Positions 1 to 9,318 are shown, counted from the stretch's first letter. The stretch: DNA of 48,832 nucleotides from Sphingosinicella sp. (GCA_016793845.1 JAEULI010000028.1:1-48832); one strand, 5' to 3'. Notes: generated by a model from the letters alone, not told the origin. Numbers and translations: made by a program.

Positions 1-496
1 TCCCATGCTCCCGGCTCACGAGGTTGGTGTGCTTGCCCTGCCAGCCGATTCCCGCGGCGGCGGCAAGCGGCTTTTCCATCACCGGCGCGGTGTCCACGAA
101 CACCTTCACCTCGCCTTCGCCCGCCGCTTCGAGCAGCCAGCGCGCGAGCGTCTTCAGCCGCGCCTTGATCGTGTCGTGATAGTCCTGCCCCTGCGCGTAG
201 ACCGAAATGACGCCGATCTCGGGGTGCTCAGCATGGCGCAGCGGATCGAGCCCGGGCGCATAGCTCATGCCGAGCATGATGATGGATTTCACCTCGCCCC
301 AAAGCGCGCGCGGGCTTTCTCGGCGATCCGCCTTTTCGGCCATCCACAGCATGTCGCCGTGGCAGCCGCCCGCGATCCACGCCTTCAGCCGCACGCCAGC
401 CGCCGGGGCGGCGTCGGCGGGGGCGATGCCGATCGCGGAAAACCCCAGCTCGGCCGCTTTCGCGTTCAAGTCCTTCAAGATTTTGTTCGTATCCAC
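1..496 (-). CDS. queG: Epoxyqueuosine reductase QueG, 3' end cut by window edge
   Basis: QueG reduces epoxyqueuosine to queuosine, the last step of making this modified base at the wobble position of tRNAs. It is a cytosolic cobalamin and 4Fe-4S enzyme. The reverse strand from a GTG at 496 reads as the N-terminal domain, with FSAIGIAPAD near residue 18 and the conserved family segment VDTAPVMEKPLAAAAGIGWQ at the visible end. Only about 165 residues are present, so the 4Fe-4S ferredoxin-like part lies beyond the window. The GTG fits the family start, because the ATG at 509 opens a frame that stops after 10 codons. It diverges from the ABC ATPase with a 45-base gap. Family recognition is strong. 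Confidence 0.87.
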   Translation of the reverse strand, partial: MDTNKILKDLNAKAAELGFSAIGIAPADAAPAAGVRLKAWIAGGCHGDMLWMAEKADRRESPRALWGEVKSIIMLGMSYAPGLDPLRHAEHPEIGVISVYAQGQDYHDTIKARLKTLARWLLEAAGEGEVKVFVDTAPVMEKPLAAAAGIGWQGKHTNLVSREHG

Positions 497-541
497 CCGC
501 TATTCATAGCATCGTACGGGGGGCGCGTGTGAAGGATCGGG

Positions 542-1495
542 TTGTTGGATTACGCCATCGAAGCTGAAGCCCTGTCGAAACGCTTCGGCGACAAGCAGGC
601 GGTCGCGGGCGTCGACCTTCGCGTGCCGACGGGGGCCATCTACGGCTTCCTCGGCCAGAACGGCGCGGGCAAGACGACGACGCTGCGCATGTTGCTCGGC
701 ATTCTGGAGCCTGACGGCGGCACACGCCGCCTGCTCGGCTCGGAACGCCCGCTCTCGGTTGCTGCGCGCGTCGGCTATCTTCCCGAAGAACGCGGGCTCT
801 ATCCGGCGATGACGGCACGCGAAGCCATCGCCTATGTCGGCGCCCTGCGCGGCCTGAAGCTCGGCGAGGCCCGCCTTCGCGCTGACGAACTGCTCGCCGC
901 GCATGGCCTCGGTGATGAAGCGAACGCCCGCATCCGCACCTTCTCGAAAGGCATGGCACAGAAGGTGCAGCTCCTCGCCACCTTCGTGAACCGCCCCGAT
1001 CTCATCGTGCTCGACGAGCCCTTCTCGGGCCTCGACCCCGTGAATCAGCAGGATCTCGAAAACATGATCCGTGCCGAGCGCGCACGCGGCGCGACCATCC
1101 TGTTTTCCACGCACGTGATGGCGCACGCCGAGCGCATGTGCGACGGCCTCGTCATCATTGCGCACGGCCGCACGCGCTTTTCGGGCAGCGTCGACGCGGC
1201 GCGGGCGCATCTGCCCTCGCGTGTCGTCCTCGTCACCGAACGCCCGCTTGCCGAACTTCACGCGCTGCTGCCGCCCGGAAGCACGGTCGATATCCTGCCC
1301 CGAAGCGCAACCGACACCGGCAACGCCTATCGCTTCCCACTGCCGCCCGGAGGAATCGAGCCGCTGCTTGCGCGCCTCCTCGAAACGGGCAGCGGCATCC
1401 GCGACATGCATATCGAGCGCCCGACGCTGCACGACGCCTTCGTGACCATCGTCGGCGAGGCGGATGCGCCCGCCGAAACGCGGGAGGCGGCATGA
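542..1495 (+). CDS. ABC transporter ATP-binding protein (NatA-like exporter ATPase)
   Basis: This is the ATPase half of an ABC-2 type exporter, with its permease directly downstream. The 317-residue protein has a Walker A motif GQNGAGKTT at about residues 38-46, a degenerate signature FSKGMAQKVQ at about 134-143 and Walker B LIVLDEP at about 154-160. A C-terminal extension of about 100 residues follows, as in NatA/DUF4162-type ATPases. Initiation is at TTG 542 or TTG 545, with AAGGA at 532-536 in front of both. The stop overlaps the permease start as ATGA, so the two are probably co-translated. The substrate cannot be read from sequence; NatAB relatives export sodium or drugs. Confidence 0.88.
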   Translation: MLDYAIEAEALSKRFGDKQAVAGVDLRVPTGAIYGFLGQNGAGKTTTLRMLLGILEPDGGTRRLLGSERPLSVAARVGYLPEERGLYPAMTAREAIAYVGALRGLKLGEARLRADELLAAHGLGDEANARIRTFSKGMAQKVQLLATFVNRPDLIVLDEPFSGLDPVNQQDLENMIRAERARGATILFSTHVMAHAERMCDGLVIIAHGRTRFSGSVDAARAHLPSRVVLVTERPLAELHALLPPGSTVDILPRSATDTGNAYRFPLPPGGIEPLLARLLETGSGIRDMHIERPTLHDAFVTIVGEADAPAETREAA

Positions 1496-2856
1496 TCCGC
1501 GCGACGTTCACCATCGCCCGCCGCGATATCATGGCGACGATCCTGTCGCGCGGTTTCCTCATCTGGCTGGCGATGCCGGTGATCGGCCTCGCCTTCGCGG
1601 TGTTCGCCTCGATCGTCGGCGGTCCGCGGGCGACGGCAACGGCGTCGCAGGCGGTCGCAGTGATCGATCCGGCCGGCGATTTCACGCCGTGGATGCAGGC
1701 CGTCGCGGCGCGTGAGCGGACACGCACCGCCTACGAACGCCTGCGCGCCGGTCACAAGGATGCGGCCTTCGCGCGGCCCGCCGCGCTGCTCACCGATGCC
1801 GAACTCGATGCGCTGGCGAAGCGCGAGGATATCGGGGCGATTGCCGCGCTTGGCGCGCTGTCGTTCGCCGCGGTCAGCGCCGAGGCCGATCCGAAGGCTC
1901 AGGCGCACCGGCTGCTCTCGGAAAACACCCGCTTCGGCGCCGCGCTGGTCGTTACGCCAGGCACGCTTGCGCTTTTCACCGGAGACAAGGCACCCGCCGC
2001 CGATCGCATCCGAACCCTCGCGGGCCTTGCATGGACCAAGCGCGCGCTCGCGCAGGATGGTCTCGCCGCGCGCGTTGAAGCGGTTCGCGCGGCGCAGCCG
2101 GACGTTTCCGTCACCGTCCTCGATGAAGGCGCGCAGCCTGCCGGGCGCAAAGGCGGCGCGCCCGTCCTCGCCACGGGCGCCGCGACGGTGCTCTTCGCGC
2201 TGATTTCGCTGCTGGCGGGCGCGCTCCTCTCCAACATGGTCGAGGAAAAGTCGAACAAGATCATCGAGGTGCTGGTCGCCGCCGTGCCGGTTCCGGCGAT
2301 TTATGCTGGGAAGCTCATCGCCATGCTCGCCGTATCGCTGATCGGCGTCACCGTCTGGGGGCTGCTGTTCGGCGGCGGCTTCATGCTGGCGGCCGCGCAG
2401 CTTCCCGCCGGGCTCCTCCCCACGCCGCCGCGCGGCTGGCCGGAGCTGCTGGCGCTCGGCATCGCCTATTTCACCTGCGCCTATCTCATCTATGGCGCGA
2501 TCTATCTTGGCGTCGGCAGCCTTTGTTCCACGATCCGCGAGGTGCAGACGCTCTCGATGCCCGTCACCATCCTGCAGATGGTGATCCTGATCTCCACGCT
2601 CGGCGCGCTCGCGAACCCCGGTGGCCTCTGGTACCAGATCGTCTCGTGGTTCCCGCTTTCGGCGCCCTACATGATGCTGGGGCGCGGCGCCGCCGATACG
2701 GGGCTCGGCATCCATCTCGCGTCGATCGCGTGGCAGCTCGCCTTCGCGGCGCTGGTTATCGCGCTTGCCGCGCGGCTGTTCCGCTACGGCGTCCTCCGCT
2801 CAGGCCCGCCGCCGACGCTGCGTCAGCTGGCGGGCCTGAAACCGAGAGTGGCTTAA
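1492..2856 (+). CDS. ABC-2 family permease (NatB-like)
   Basis: This is the membrane partner of the preceding ATPase, 454 residues. The layout is that of ABC-2 permeases of the NatB/YhaP kind: one N-terminal membrane segment (about residues 18-40), a long extracytoplasmic domain (about 45-230), then a block of about five membrane segments. The motif NMVEEKSNKIIEVLVAAVP after the second membrane segment is typical of this family. ATG 1492 overlaps the upstream stop by 4 bases. The gene ends in TAA at 2854-2856, which overlaps the stop of the convergent SDR gene. The exported substrate is unknown. Confidence 0.86.
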   Translation: MIRATFTIARRDIMATILSRGFLIWLAMPVIGLAFAVFASIVGGPRATATASQAVAVIDPAGDFTPWMQAVAARERTRTAYERLRAGHKDAAFARPAALLTDAELDALAKREDIGAIAALGALSFAAVSAEADPKAQAHRLLSENTRFGAALVVTPGTLALFTGDKAPAADRIRTLAGLAWTKRALAQDGLAARVEAVRAAQPDVSVTVLDEGAQPAGRKGGAPVLATGAATVLFALISLLAGALLSNMVEEKSNKIIEVLVAAVPVPAIYAGKLIAMLAVSLIGVTVWGLLFGGGFMLAAAQLPAGLLPTPPRGWPELLALGIAYFTCAYLIYGAIYLGVGSLCSTIREVQTLSMPVTILQMVILISTLGALANPGGLWYQIVSWFPLSAPYMMLGRGAADTGLGIHLASIAWQLAFAALVIALAARLFRYGVLRSGPPPTLRQLAGLKPRVA

Positions 2857-3632
2857 CGGGGCGCCATGCGGATGCCGCCGTCGAGCCGCACATCCTCGCC
2901 GTTGAAATAGCCGATGGTGATCATCGCGAGCGCGAGCTTCGCATATTCTTCCGGCTCGCCGAGGCGCTTGGGGAACGGTACGGAGGCGGCGAGCGAGGCC
3001 TTCACATTGTCCGGCGCGGCCTGCAGCAGCGGCGTGTTGAAGATGCCGGGCAGGATGGTGTTGACGCGGATGCCCTCGCTCATCAGGTCACGCGCGATGG
3101 GGAGCGTCATGCCGACGACGCCGCCCTTGGAGGCGGAATAGGCGGCCTGGCCGATCTGGCCGTCTTCGGCGGCCACGGAAGCGGTGTTCACGATGGCGCC
3201 GCGCTCGCCGTCTTCCATCGGCTCCAGCGTCATCATGCCGGCGGCCGACTTCGCGATGCAGCGGAACGTGCCGATCAGGTTGATCTGGATGACCTTTTCG
3301 AAGGCGCCGAGTGGGTAGTGCTTGATCTCGCCGCTTGCCTTGTCGCGGCTCGCGGTCTTCACGGCGCTGCCGACACCGGCGCAGTTGACGAGGATGCGTT
3401 CCTGTCCGTGCGCGGCGCGCGCCTTCGCGAAGCCCGCGTCGACCGAATCGTCGCTCGTCACGTCGACGTTGCAGAAGATGCCGCCGATCTCGGCGGCGAG
3501 TGCCTCGCCCTTCTCAGCGCTCATGTCGAAGATGGCGACCTTCACGCCTTCCTTGGCCAGCGCGCGCGCCGTTGCGGCGCCGAGGCCGGAGGAGGCGCCC
3601 GTCACAACCGCTGCGGTTCCTGCAAGCTTCAT
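2853..3632 (-). CDS. SDR family oxidoreductase, 3-hydroxyacyl-CoA dehydrogenase type 2-like
   Basis: This is a 259-residue short-chain dehydrogenase/reductase. The cofactor motif TGASSGLG is near residue 11, NCAG near residue 80, and the catalytic Ser-Tyr-Lys is seen in NTASVAAEDGQIGQAAYSASK. Overall similarity (LPGIFNTPLL, FNGEDVRLDGGIRMAPR at the end) is to the HSD17B10/type 2 3-hydroxyacyl-CoA dehydrogenase group, which oxidises 3-hydroxyacyl-CoA with NAD in fatty acid or branched amino acid breakdown. The start at ATG 3632 is preceded by GGGAG; the open frame extends 25 codons further upstream without a better site. It lies upstream of no obvious operon partner, but an acyl-CoA ligase is encoded nearby on the same strand. 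Confidence 0.86.
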   Translation of the reverse strand: MKLAGTAAVVTGASSGLGAATARALAKEGVKVAIFDMSAEKGEALAAEIGGIFCNVDVTSDDSVDAGFAKARAAHGQERILVNCAGVGSAVKTASRDKASGEIKHYPLGAFEKVIQINLIGTFRCIAKSAAGMMTLEPMEDGERGAIVNTASVAAEDGQIGQAAYSASKGGVVGMTLPIARDLMSEGIRVNTILPGIFNTPLLQAAPDNVKASLAASVPFPKRLGEPEEYAKLALAMITIGYFNGEDVRLDGGIRMAPR

Positions 3633-3717
3633 TCCTGATCTCCCATGTTCAAAACTGTCTGTCGCGCGCCTTCCTAATCGAAGCGGCGGCAGGAGCAACC
3701 TCTTCACATGCGAAGGT

Positions 3718-4626
3718 TCAGTCGAGAGCGGGTGTGCTGGCCGGGCCCTTTCGGGCGAGCACGGCTTCGCGATAGGCGAGATAGATCGCGCTGCCGAGGA
3801 TGAGCGCGCCGCCGATCAGCGTGATGCCGTCCACGGTTTCGCCGAAGAGCACGAAACCGATGGCGATCATGATGCCGAAACGCACGAAATCATAAGGCAT
3901 CACGGCGGTCGCCTCGGCGATGGCGAAGGCGCGCACCGTCGCGATCTGGGCGATGAGCGTGCCCGCGCCGAGGCCGAGGATGTAAAGCCAGGCCACGCCC
4001 GACGGCGTTGTCCAGAACGCGAGCGCGACGAGGAAGGTCGGCAGCACAGGCAGTGCAAAGCTCCAGAACACGACCGACATCGGGCGGGCGATCCCCACCA
4101 GCCGTTTGACGGCGATGATCGAGAAGGCGACCGCGGCGGCCGCGACAACCGCGGAAAGGATGCCTGGCGTCAGCGGCTGTTCGCCGGGGCGCAGCACGAC
4201 GAGCACGCCGGCGAAGCCCGTCAGCAGTGCGCCGACCCGCCGCGCCCGCAGCTTTTCTCCCAGAAACAGCGCCGCACCAGCGGTCGCGAAGATCGGCGCG
4301 GCGAAGTTGATTGCCTGCACGGTCGCCATCGGTGCGTTCGCCACGGCATAGAAGACGGTGAACATGCCGATCACGCCGCTCGTGGATCGTGCGGCATGGC
4401 TTTTCCACTGGCGCGGCGATGCCATGGAAGGATCGCGCAGCACGAGCGGCAGGATCAGCAGCAGTCCCGCGGCATTTCGCCAGAAAACGAGCGCGAACGG
4501 GTGAATGGTCTCGCTTGCAAGCCGGATGAAGACCCACGCCGCGGAAAAGCCCACGGAGGCAACGAGGATCCATGCCGCCCCTGCGAGCGGTCGGCTTGCG
4601 GCGGTGCTACTTGTAGAGGGCGTCAA
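3718..4626 (-). CDS. EamA/DMT superfamily permease
   Basis: This is an inner-membrane protein of 302 residues with about ten hydrophobic segments in two EamA repeats, typical of drug/metabolite transporters. Recognisable parts are a first helix with GAAWILVASVGFSAAWVFIR, the end of the first repeat AALFLGEKLRARRVGALLTG and the matching end of the second repeat FGETVDGITLIGGALILGSA. No ATG lies near the N terminus. The only plausible start is TTG 4626, which overlaps the end of the acyl-CoA ligase gene by 20 bases, so it is likely translated by coupling. The substrate is unknown; relatives export amino acids, nucleotides or sugars. Confidence 0.85.
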   Translation of the reverse strand: MTPSTSSTAASRPLAGAAWILVASVGFSAAWVFIRLASETIHPFALVFWRNAAGLLLILPLVLRDPSMASPRQWKSHAARSTSGVIGMFTVFYAVANAPMATVQAINFAAPIFATAGAALFLGEKLRARRVGALLTGFAGVLVVLRPGEQPLTPGILSAVVAAAAVAFSIIAVKRLVGIARPMSVVFWSFALPVLPTFLVALAFWTTPSGVAWLYILGLGAGTLIAQIATVRAFAIAEATAVMPYDFVRFGIMIAIGFVLFGETVDGITLIGGALILGSAIYLAYREAVLARKGPASTPALD

Positions 4627-6409
4627 GTCGCTCCCCGTACACCTGCTTCAGCACGTGGCGCCGGATCTTCATCGAGGGCGTCATCTGTTCGTTTTCCACG
4701 GTGAACGCCTCGTCGGCAACGATCACGCGCCGCACCTTTTCGATCACCGAAAGCTGCGCGTTCACGCGGTCCACTGCCGCGGCGATGGCGCGGTGGAATT
4801 CGGGAATGCCCTTCAGCATCGCGAGGTCACTGGAATGGCCGTGTGCTGCGGCCCATTCGCCCGACCATTCAGGGTCCGGCACCACGAGGCCCACCAGATG
4901 CGGACGCTTGTCGCCATAAACCATGGCCTGCAGGATTTCGGGCTGCAGCGTCAGCATCCCCTCCACCCGCTGCGGCGCGACATTGTCGCCCTTGTCGTTG
5001 ACGATGATGTCCTTCTTGCGGTCGGTGATCACGATGTGGCCATCGGTGTCGATATGGCCGATGTCGCCGGTGTGCAGCCAGCCGTCCTTCAGCACGCGTT
5101 CGGTTTCCGCCGGGTTCTGCCAGTAGCCGTGCATCACGAGTTCGCCGCGCACGAGGATTTCGCCGTCCTCCGCGATGCGCACCTCTACGCCTTTCAGCGC
5201 GGGGCCGACGCTGTGCATCTTCAGCTTCGCGCGCGGCCGATTGCAGGAGATGACGGGCGCGGCCTCGGTCTGTCCATAGCCCTGCAGCAGCGTTACGCCG
5301 AGCGCGGCGAAGAAGATGCCGACCTCGGGGTTCAGCGGCGCGCCACCCGCCACCATCGCCTTCAGCCGCCCGCCAAGGCGGCCCTGCACTTTCTTGCGGA
5401 TCGTGCGGTCGAGCAGCAGGTCGAGCGGCTTGTCGGTCAGCGGCAGCCGCCCCTTCTCATAGCGCTTGCGGCCGAGCCGCAGCGCCTGCTCCAGCATCCA
5501 TACCGCCGCGCCGCCCTGCTTTTCGATCGCTTTCGACATGCGCTGGCGCAGCACCTCGAACAGGCGCGGCACCACCACCATGAGCGTCGGTCGCGTCTCC
5601 TCGATGTTGGCGGCGAGCTTCTCGAGACCTTCCGAATAATAGATCTCGGCGCCGAGCGCGATCGGCAGAAATTGCCCGCCGGTGTGCTCGTAGGCGTGGC
5701 TCAAAGGCAGGAACGACAGGAAGGTCTCGGTGCCCTTGGGGAAGTCGTTCCACAGCACGTCCTCGCAGCCCGCGAGGTTGCAGAGGATGGCGCCGTGGTG
5801 CTGGCAGACGCCGCGCGGCGCGCCGCCGGTGCCGCTCGTGTAGATGATGCACGCCATATCGCCGCGCTGCATGGTCGCGCTCGCGCGCACTGCCGCGACG
5901 TCGCCCTTATGCGCCGTCATCAGCTCCGCCCAGTCGATCAGCTCCGCGCCGCTCGCCTGCCCGATGCGTAGCTTCTCCATGCCGATCACCTGGCGGCAGT
6001 TGGTGGATCGGTAGACGGCAGGCAGCAGCACCTTCGCGAGCTTCGCATTGGAAACGATCGCCGCCTTCGCCCCGCTGTTCTCCAGGATATGGAGGTGGTC
6101 CCGCTCCGTATTGGTCGTATATGTCGGCACCGTGATCGCGCCCGCCGCCATGATGGCGAGGTCGGCGATGCACCACTCGGGCCGGTTCTCGCTCACCAGC
6201 ACCACGCGGTCGCCCTTGCCGATGCCGCGCGCGTTCAGCGCGGTCGTCAGCGTCGCCACCTGCTGCGCGGCCTCGGCCCACGTCGTCGTCCGCCACGCGC
6301 CGTCCATCTTGGCGTGCAGCATCGGGCGCTTGCCGCGCCGGCTCGCCTGATCGAAGAACATCTCGACGAGGTTGGGCCACGTCTCCGCTGTTTGCTCTGC
6401 GGTCTGCAT
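4607..6409 (-). CDS. AMP-dependent long-chain fatty acyl-CoA synthetase/ligase
   Basis: This 600-residue ANL-superfamily enzyme activates a carboxylic acid, probably a long-chain fatty acid, with ATP and CoA. The phosphate-binding motif YTSGTGGAPRGV lies at about residues 190-201. The adenine motif region reads GYGQTEAAPVIS and the hinge region WLHTGDIGHIDTDGHIVITD. The C-terminal domain carries the NDKGDNVAPQRVE segment. Length and layout match FadD15-type bacterial long-chain ligases. ATG 6409 is preceded by GGAGGAGACG, a strong ribosome binding site. It is followed, with a 20-base overlap, by the EamA gene. Exact chain-length preference cannot be told. Confidence 0.88.
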   Translation of the reverse strand: MQTAEQTAETWPNLVEMFFDQASRRGKRPMLHAKMDGAWRTTTWAEAAQQVATLTTALNARGIGKGDRVVLVSENRPEWCIADLAIMAAGAITVPTYTTNTERDHLHILENSGAKAAIVSNAKLAKVLLPAVYRSTNCRQVIGMEKLRIGQASGAELIDWAELMTAHKGDVAAVRASATMQRGDMACIIYTSGTGGAPRGVCQHHGAILCNLAGCEDVLWNDFPKGTETFLSFLPLSHAYEHTGGQFLPIALGAEIYYSEGLEKLAANIEETRPTLMVVVPRLFEVLRQRMSKAIEKQGGAAVWMLEQALRLGRKRYEKGRLPLTDKPLDLLLDRTIRKKVQGRLGGRLKAMVAGGAPLNPEVGIFFAALGVTLLQGYGQTEAAPVISCNRPRAKLKMHSVGPALKGVEVRIAEDGEILVRGELVMHGYWQNPAETERVLKDGWLHTGDIGHIDTDGHIVITDRKKDIIVNDKGDNVAPQRVEGMLTLQPEILQAMVYGDKRPHLVGLVVPDPEWSGEWAAAHGHSSDLAMLKGIPEFHRAIAAAVDRVNAQLSVIEKVRRVIVADEAFTVENEQMTPSMKIRRHVLKQVYGERLDALYK

Positions 6410-6433
6410 CGGTTCGTCTCCTCCCCGGATCGG

Positions 6434-8173
6434 CTAGAGCCCGGCGACTGCGCCCTCACTGCGCGGGTCGGCGCCGCCGATCCATCCCCTTGCTTTTCGT
6501 TGTACGCCATTCGCCTTCAGCGGCAGTGTGGCCGTGGTCGGCGCATGTCCCTTGGCGGTGAGCGCCGGGACCATCGCTTCCAACCGCGATCCGGCCTCGA
6601 TGGCAACGCGGTCGCCGGGCGCGTAGATCTGGGGGAGCGCGATCGCGTCCTCCACGTCCATCTCCCAGTCGAGCACGCCGACGAGCGCCTTCGCCACCTG
6701 CGCGATGATCGTCGATCCGCCCGCCGCGCCGATCGCAAGCACGGGCTTGCTGGATGCATCGTAAACGATGGTCGGCGCCATCGAGCTGCGCGGCCGCTTG
6801 CCCGGCTGCACGCGGTTCGGCGCCGTCTTGCCGTCCACCTCGGGCAGCATCGAGAAGTCGGTAAGCTCGTTGTTGAGGAAGAAGCCGTTGACGGTGAGGC
6901 CGCTGCCCCACGTCCCCTCGATGGTGGAGGTGTAGCTCGCCACGTCGCCCTGCCGGTCGGCCGCCGCGAAGTGCGAGGTCGACGGCACTTCTCCATCCGG
7001 CACGCGCGCCACGGCACCCGCGCCCGGCGGGGTTCCCGCCTCGACCTTCGCGGCGGCCTTCGCCGGGTCGATGAGCGCGCTGCGCCCCGAAAGATAGGCG
7101 GTGTCGACAAGGCCCGCTGTCGGCACGGAGACGAAATCGGGATCGCCGAGATAGGCCTCGCGGTCCGCGTAGGCGAGCCTCATGCTTTCCGCGATCAGGT
7201 GCCAGCTTTCCGGGCTGCCGGGGCCAAGCGCTTTCAGGTCGAAGCGTTCGAGCTGCTTCAGGATGGCGAGCACGGTGGTGCCGCCCGAAGACGGCGGCGC
7301 CATGCCGCAGACGCGCCACGTACGATAGGTGCCGCACACCGGATCGCGCCACACGGCCTTGTAGCCCGCAACGTCGCCCACCGTCATCGCCTGCGGATTC
7401 TTCGGCGCGCTCGCCACGGTGTTGACCAGCCGTGCCGCCTCGGCGCCGCGATAGAAGGCGTCGGGGCCTTCTTCGGCGAGCTTCTCGAGGAAACGGGCGA
7501 GCATGGGGTTGCGGATCGTCTCGCCGGCAAGGCGCGGCGTGTCGTCGGCGCGGAAGAAGGTCGCTTTCGCCCATTCGGTCATGCCCGCGTGCTGCGGGCG
7601 CGCCGCCAGCATCTCGTGCAGCCGCGGGCTCATCTCGAAGCCGTCCCGCGCGAGCCGGATCGCCGGTTCGAACAGCTTCGCCCAAGGCAGGCGGCCGAAG
7701 CGCGCATGCGCCATCGCCATCAGCCGGATGTTGCCGGGCACGCCGACGCTCTTGCCGCCGGGCACAGCCTCGCGGAACGGCATGGGTGTGCCGTCGGCAT
7801 TCAGGAACATCGTGGGTGTGGCCGCCTTGGGCGCCGTTTCGCGCCCGTCGATCGTGTAGAGCTTGTCGCTCTCGGCATCGTGGTAAAGCAGGAAGCCGCC
7901 GCCGCCGATCCCTGACGACTGGGGCTCCACCACTGTCAGCGTTAGCATCGTGGCAAGCGCGGCGTCCGCGGCGCTGCCGCCCGCCGCCAGCATCTCCTTG
8001 CCCGCATTCGCCGCGAGCGGGTGCGCCGCGGAAACGAGGCCGTTGTAAACAGGCGTGTCCTCGAACGCCGGCGGCGGCAAGGCCGCGGATGGCGCGGGCG
8101 TCTGTGTGGCACAGGCGGCGAGGCCGAGGAAAAGCGCGCCTGTCGCGGCGCGTGCGATCGTATGCTTCAACAC
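6434..8173 (-). CDS. ggt: Gamma-glutamyltransferase, predicted lipoprotein precursor
   Basis: This enzyme hydrolyses or transfers the gamma-glutamyl group of glutathione and related peptides in the periplasm; the precursor cleaves itself into two chains. From GTG 8173 it has 579 residues and starts with a hydrophobic leader ending in the lipobox-like LGLAAC, so it may be anchored as a lipoprotein. The N-nucleophile threonine is T399 in PSTSHFAA, preceding the small subunit. The open frame continues upstream to a TTG at 8209, which would place charged residues before the signal peptide, so I prefer the GTG or the TTG right after it. It lies 24 bases upstream of the acyl-CoA ligase gene on the same strand. 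Confidence 0.9.
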   Translation of the reverse strand: MLKHTIARAATGALFLGLAACATQTPAPSAALPPPAFEDTPVYNGLVSAAHPLAANAGKEMLAAGGSAADAALATMLTLTVVEPQSSGIGGGGFLLYHDAESDKLYTIDGRETAPKAATPTMFLNADGTPMPFREAVPGGKSVGVPGNIRLMAMAHARFGRLPWAKLFEPAIRLARDGFEMSPRLHEMLAARPQHAGMTEWAKATFFRADDTPRLAGETIRNPMLARFLEKLAEEGPDAFYRGAEAARLVNTVASAPKNPQAMTVGDVAGYKAVWRDPVCGTYRTWRVCGMAPPSSGGTTVLAILKQLERFDLKALGPGSPESWHLIAESMRLAYADREAYLGDPDFVSVPTAGLVDTAYLSGRSALIDPAKAAAKVEAGTPPGAGAVARVPDGEVPSTSHFAAADRQGDVASYTSTIEGTWGSGLTVNGFFLNNELTDFSMLPEVDGKTAPNRVQPGKRPRSSMAPTIVYDASSKPVLAIGAAGGSTIIAQVAKALVGVLDWEMDVEDAIALPQIYAPGDRVAIEAGSRLEAMVPALTAKGHAPTTATLPLKANGVQRKARGWIGGADPRSEGAVAGL

Positions 8174-8226
8174 CCTGACGTCATAGGACGCTGGGGCGCG
8201 TGGGGGCAAGGCGTCAGCCGCGCCTT

Positions 8227-9279
8227 TTAGGCGTCGACGCCCACGGCCTGCGAGACGCGTTCGAAGCCGTCTGCCCGCAGATGAGCGGCGATCCCCGCCT
8301 TGATCGCGCTGACGAGGCTGGGGCCCTGATAGACGAGCGCGGTGTAGAGCTGCACGAGGCTCGCGCCCGCGCGAATCTTCGCATAGGCGTCGTCGGCGCT
8401 CGCGATCCCGCCGACACCGATCAGCGGCACAGCGCCCACGGTCGCCTGCCGGAACGCGCGCAGCACCTCGGTCGAGCGCGCCATCAGCGGCCGCCCCGAA
8501 AGGCCGCCGGTTTCGGAGACGTGGCGGTTCTTCAGCATGTCCGGCCGCGCGATGGTCGTATTCGAAACGACAAGACCATCGACGCCCGCCGCCACCACCG
8601 CGACCGCGATGTCGCCGATATCGGCGTCGGTAACGTCGGGGGCCACTTTCAGGAAGATCGGCGTCTTGCGATGGCCGCGCGCATCCATCACGCGGCCGAG
8701 CAGTTCGGCGAGCTCATCCTTCGATTGCAACGTGCGCAGGCCGGGCGTGTTGGGCGAGCTGATGTTGACCGTGATGTAGTCGACGAACGGCGCTGCGTGC
8801 TCCACCGAAAGCGCATAGTCGGCGATCCGGTCGCGCGAGTCCTTGTTCGCGCCGACGTTGAGCCCGGTCACACCGCGCGGCCCCCGGTGCCAGGCACGTT
8901 CCTTGAACTTGTCGAGCGCCTGTTCGAGGCCGTTGTTGTTGAAGCCGAGCCGGTTGATGACGGCCTGGTCTTCGGTGAGGCGGAACATGCGCGGCTTCGG
9001 ATTGCCCGGTTGCGGTAGCGGCGTGACCGTCCCCGCCTCCACGAAGCCGAAGCCGAGCCGCAGCAGCGGATTCAGCACCTCGGCGTTCTTGTCGAAGCCC
9101 GCGGCGATGCCCACCGGGTTAGAAAAGCGCAGCCCCGCAACCGTCGTCCGCAGGCTGGGCGGGTCGTCCGCGATGCGCGACGGCGGCATTGCGCCCAGCA
9201 ACCGCAACGTCAGGCGGTGCGCGCGTTCGGCATCGAGCTTGAAGAGGACGGGGCGGACCAGCCCGTAAGGGATCTGCAT
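8227..9279 (-). CDS. pyrD: Quinone-dependent dihydroorotate dehydrogenase (class 2)
   Basis: PyrD oxidises dihydroorotate to orotate and passes electrons to quinones at the inner membrane, in pyrimidine synthesis. The 350-residue protein has the class 2 N-terminal helix region (GLVRPVLFKLDAERAHRLTL) that binds the membrane, then a TIM barrel with GIAAGFDKNAEVLN, NISSPNTPGLR bearing the catalytic serine region, and VGVGGIASADDAYAKIRAGA for phosphate binding of FMN. ATG 9279 is chosen over an upstream in-frame TTG at 9288. A promoter-like pair lies so close that the transcript would have almost no leader. The gene ends 53 bases before the ggt start and may be co-transcribed with it. Confidence 0.93.
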   Translation of the reverse strand: MQIPYGLVRPVLFKLDAERAHRLTLRLLGAMPPSRIADDPPSLRTTVAGLRFSNPVGIAAGFDKNAEVLNPLLRLGFGFVEAGTVTPLPQPGNPKPRMFRLTEDQAVINRLGFNNNGLEQALDKFKERAWHRGPRGVTGLNVGANKDSRDRIADYALSVEHAAPFVDYITVNISSPNTPGLRTLQSKDELAELLGRVMDARGHRKTPIFLKVAPDVTDADIGDIAVAVVAAGVDGLVVSNTTIARPDMLKNRHVSETGGLSGRPLMARSTEVLRAFRQATVGAVPLIGVGGIASADDAYAKIRAGASLVQLYTALVYQGPSLVSAIKAGIAAHLRADGFERVSQAVGVDA

Positions 9280-9289
9280 ATGATGCAAG

Positions 9290-9318
9290 CCTTAGCGCAG
9301 GCAACGCCCGGTGGTCAA
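9290..9318 (-). promoter_or_regulatory. Candidate pyrD promoter
   Basis: On the reverse strand TTGACC (9318-9313) and CTAAGG (9295-9290) are separated by 17 bases. A start site about 6-7 bases further on would fall near 9283, only a few bases before ATG 9279, giving an almost leaderless mRNA. The -35 element is good and the -10 element is weak, so this is a suggestion only. Confidence 0.3.
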
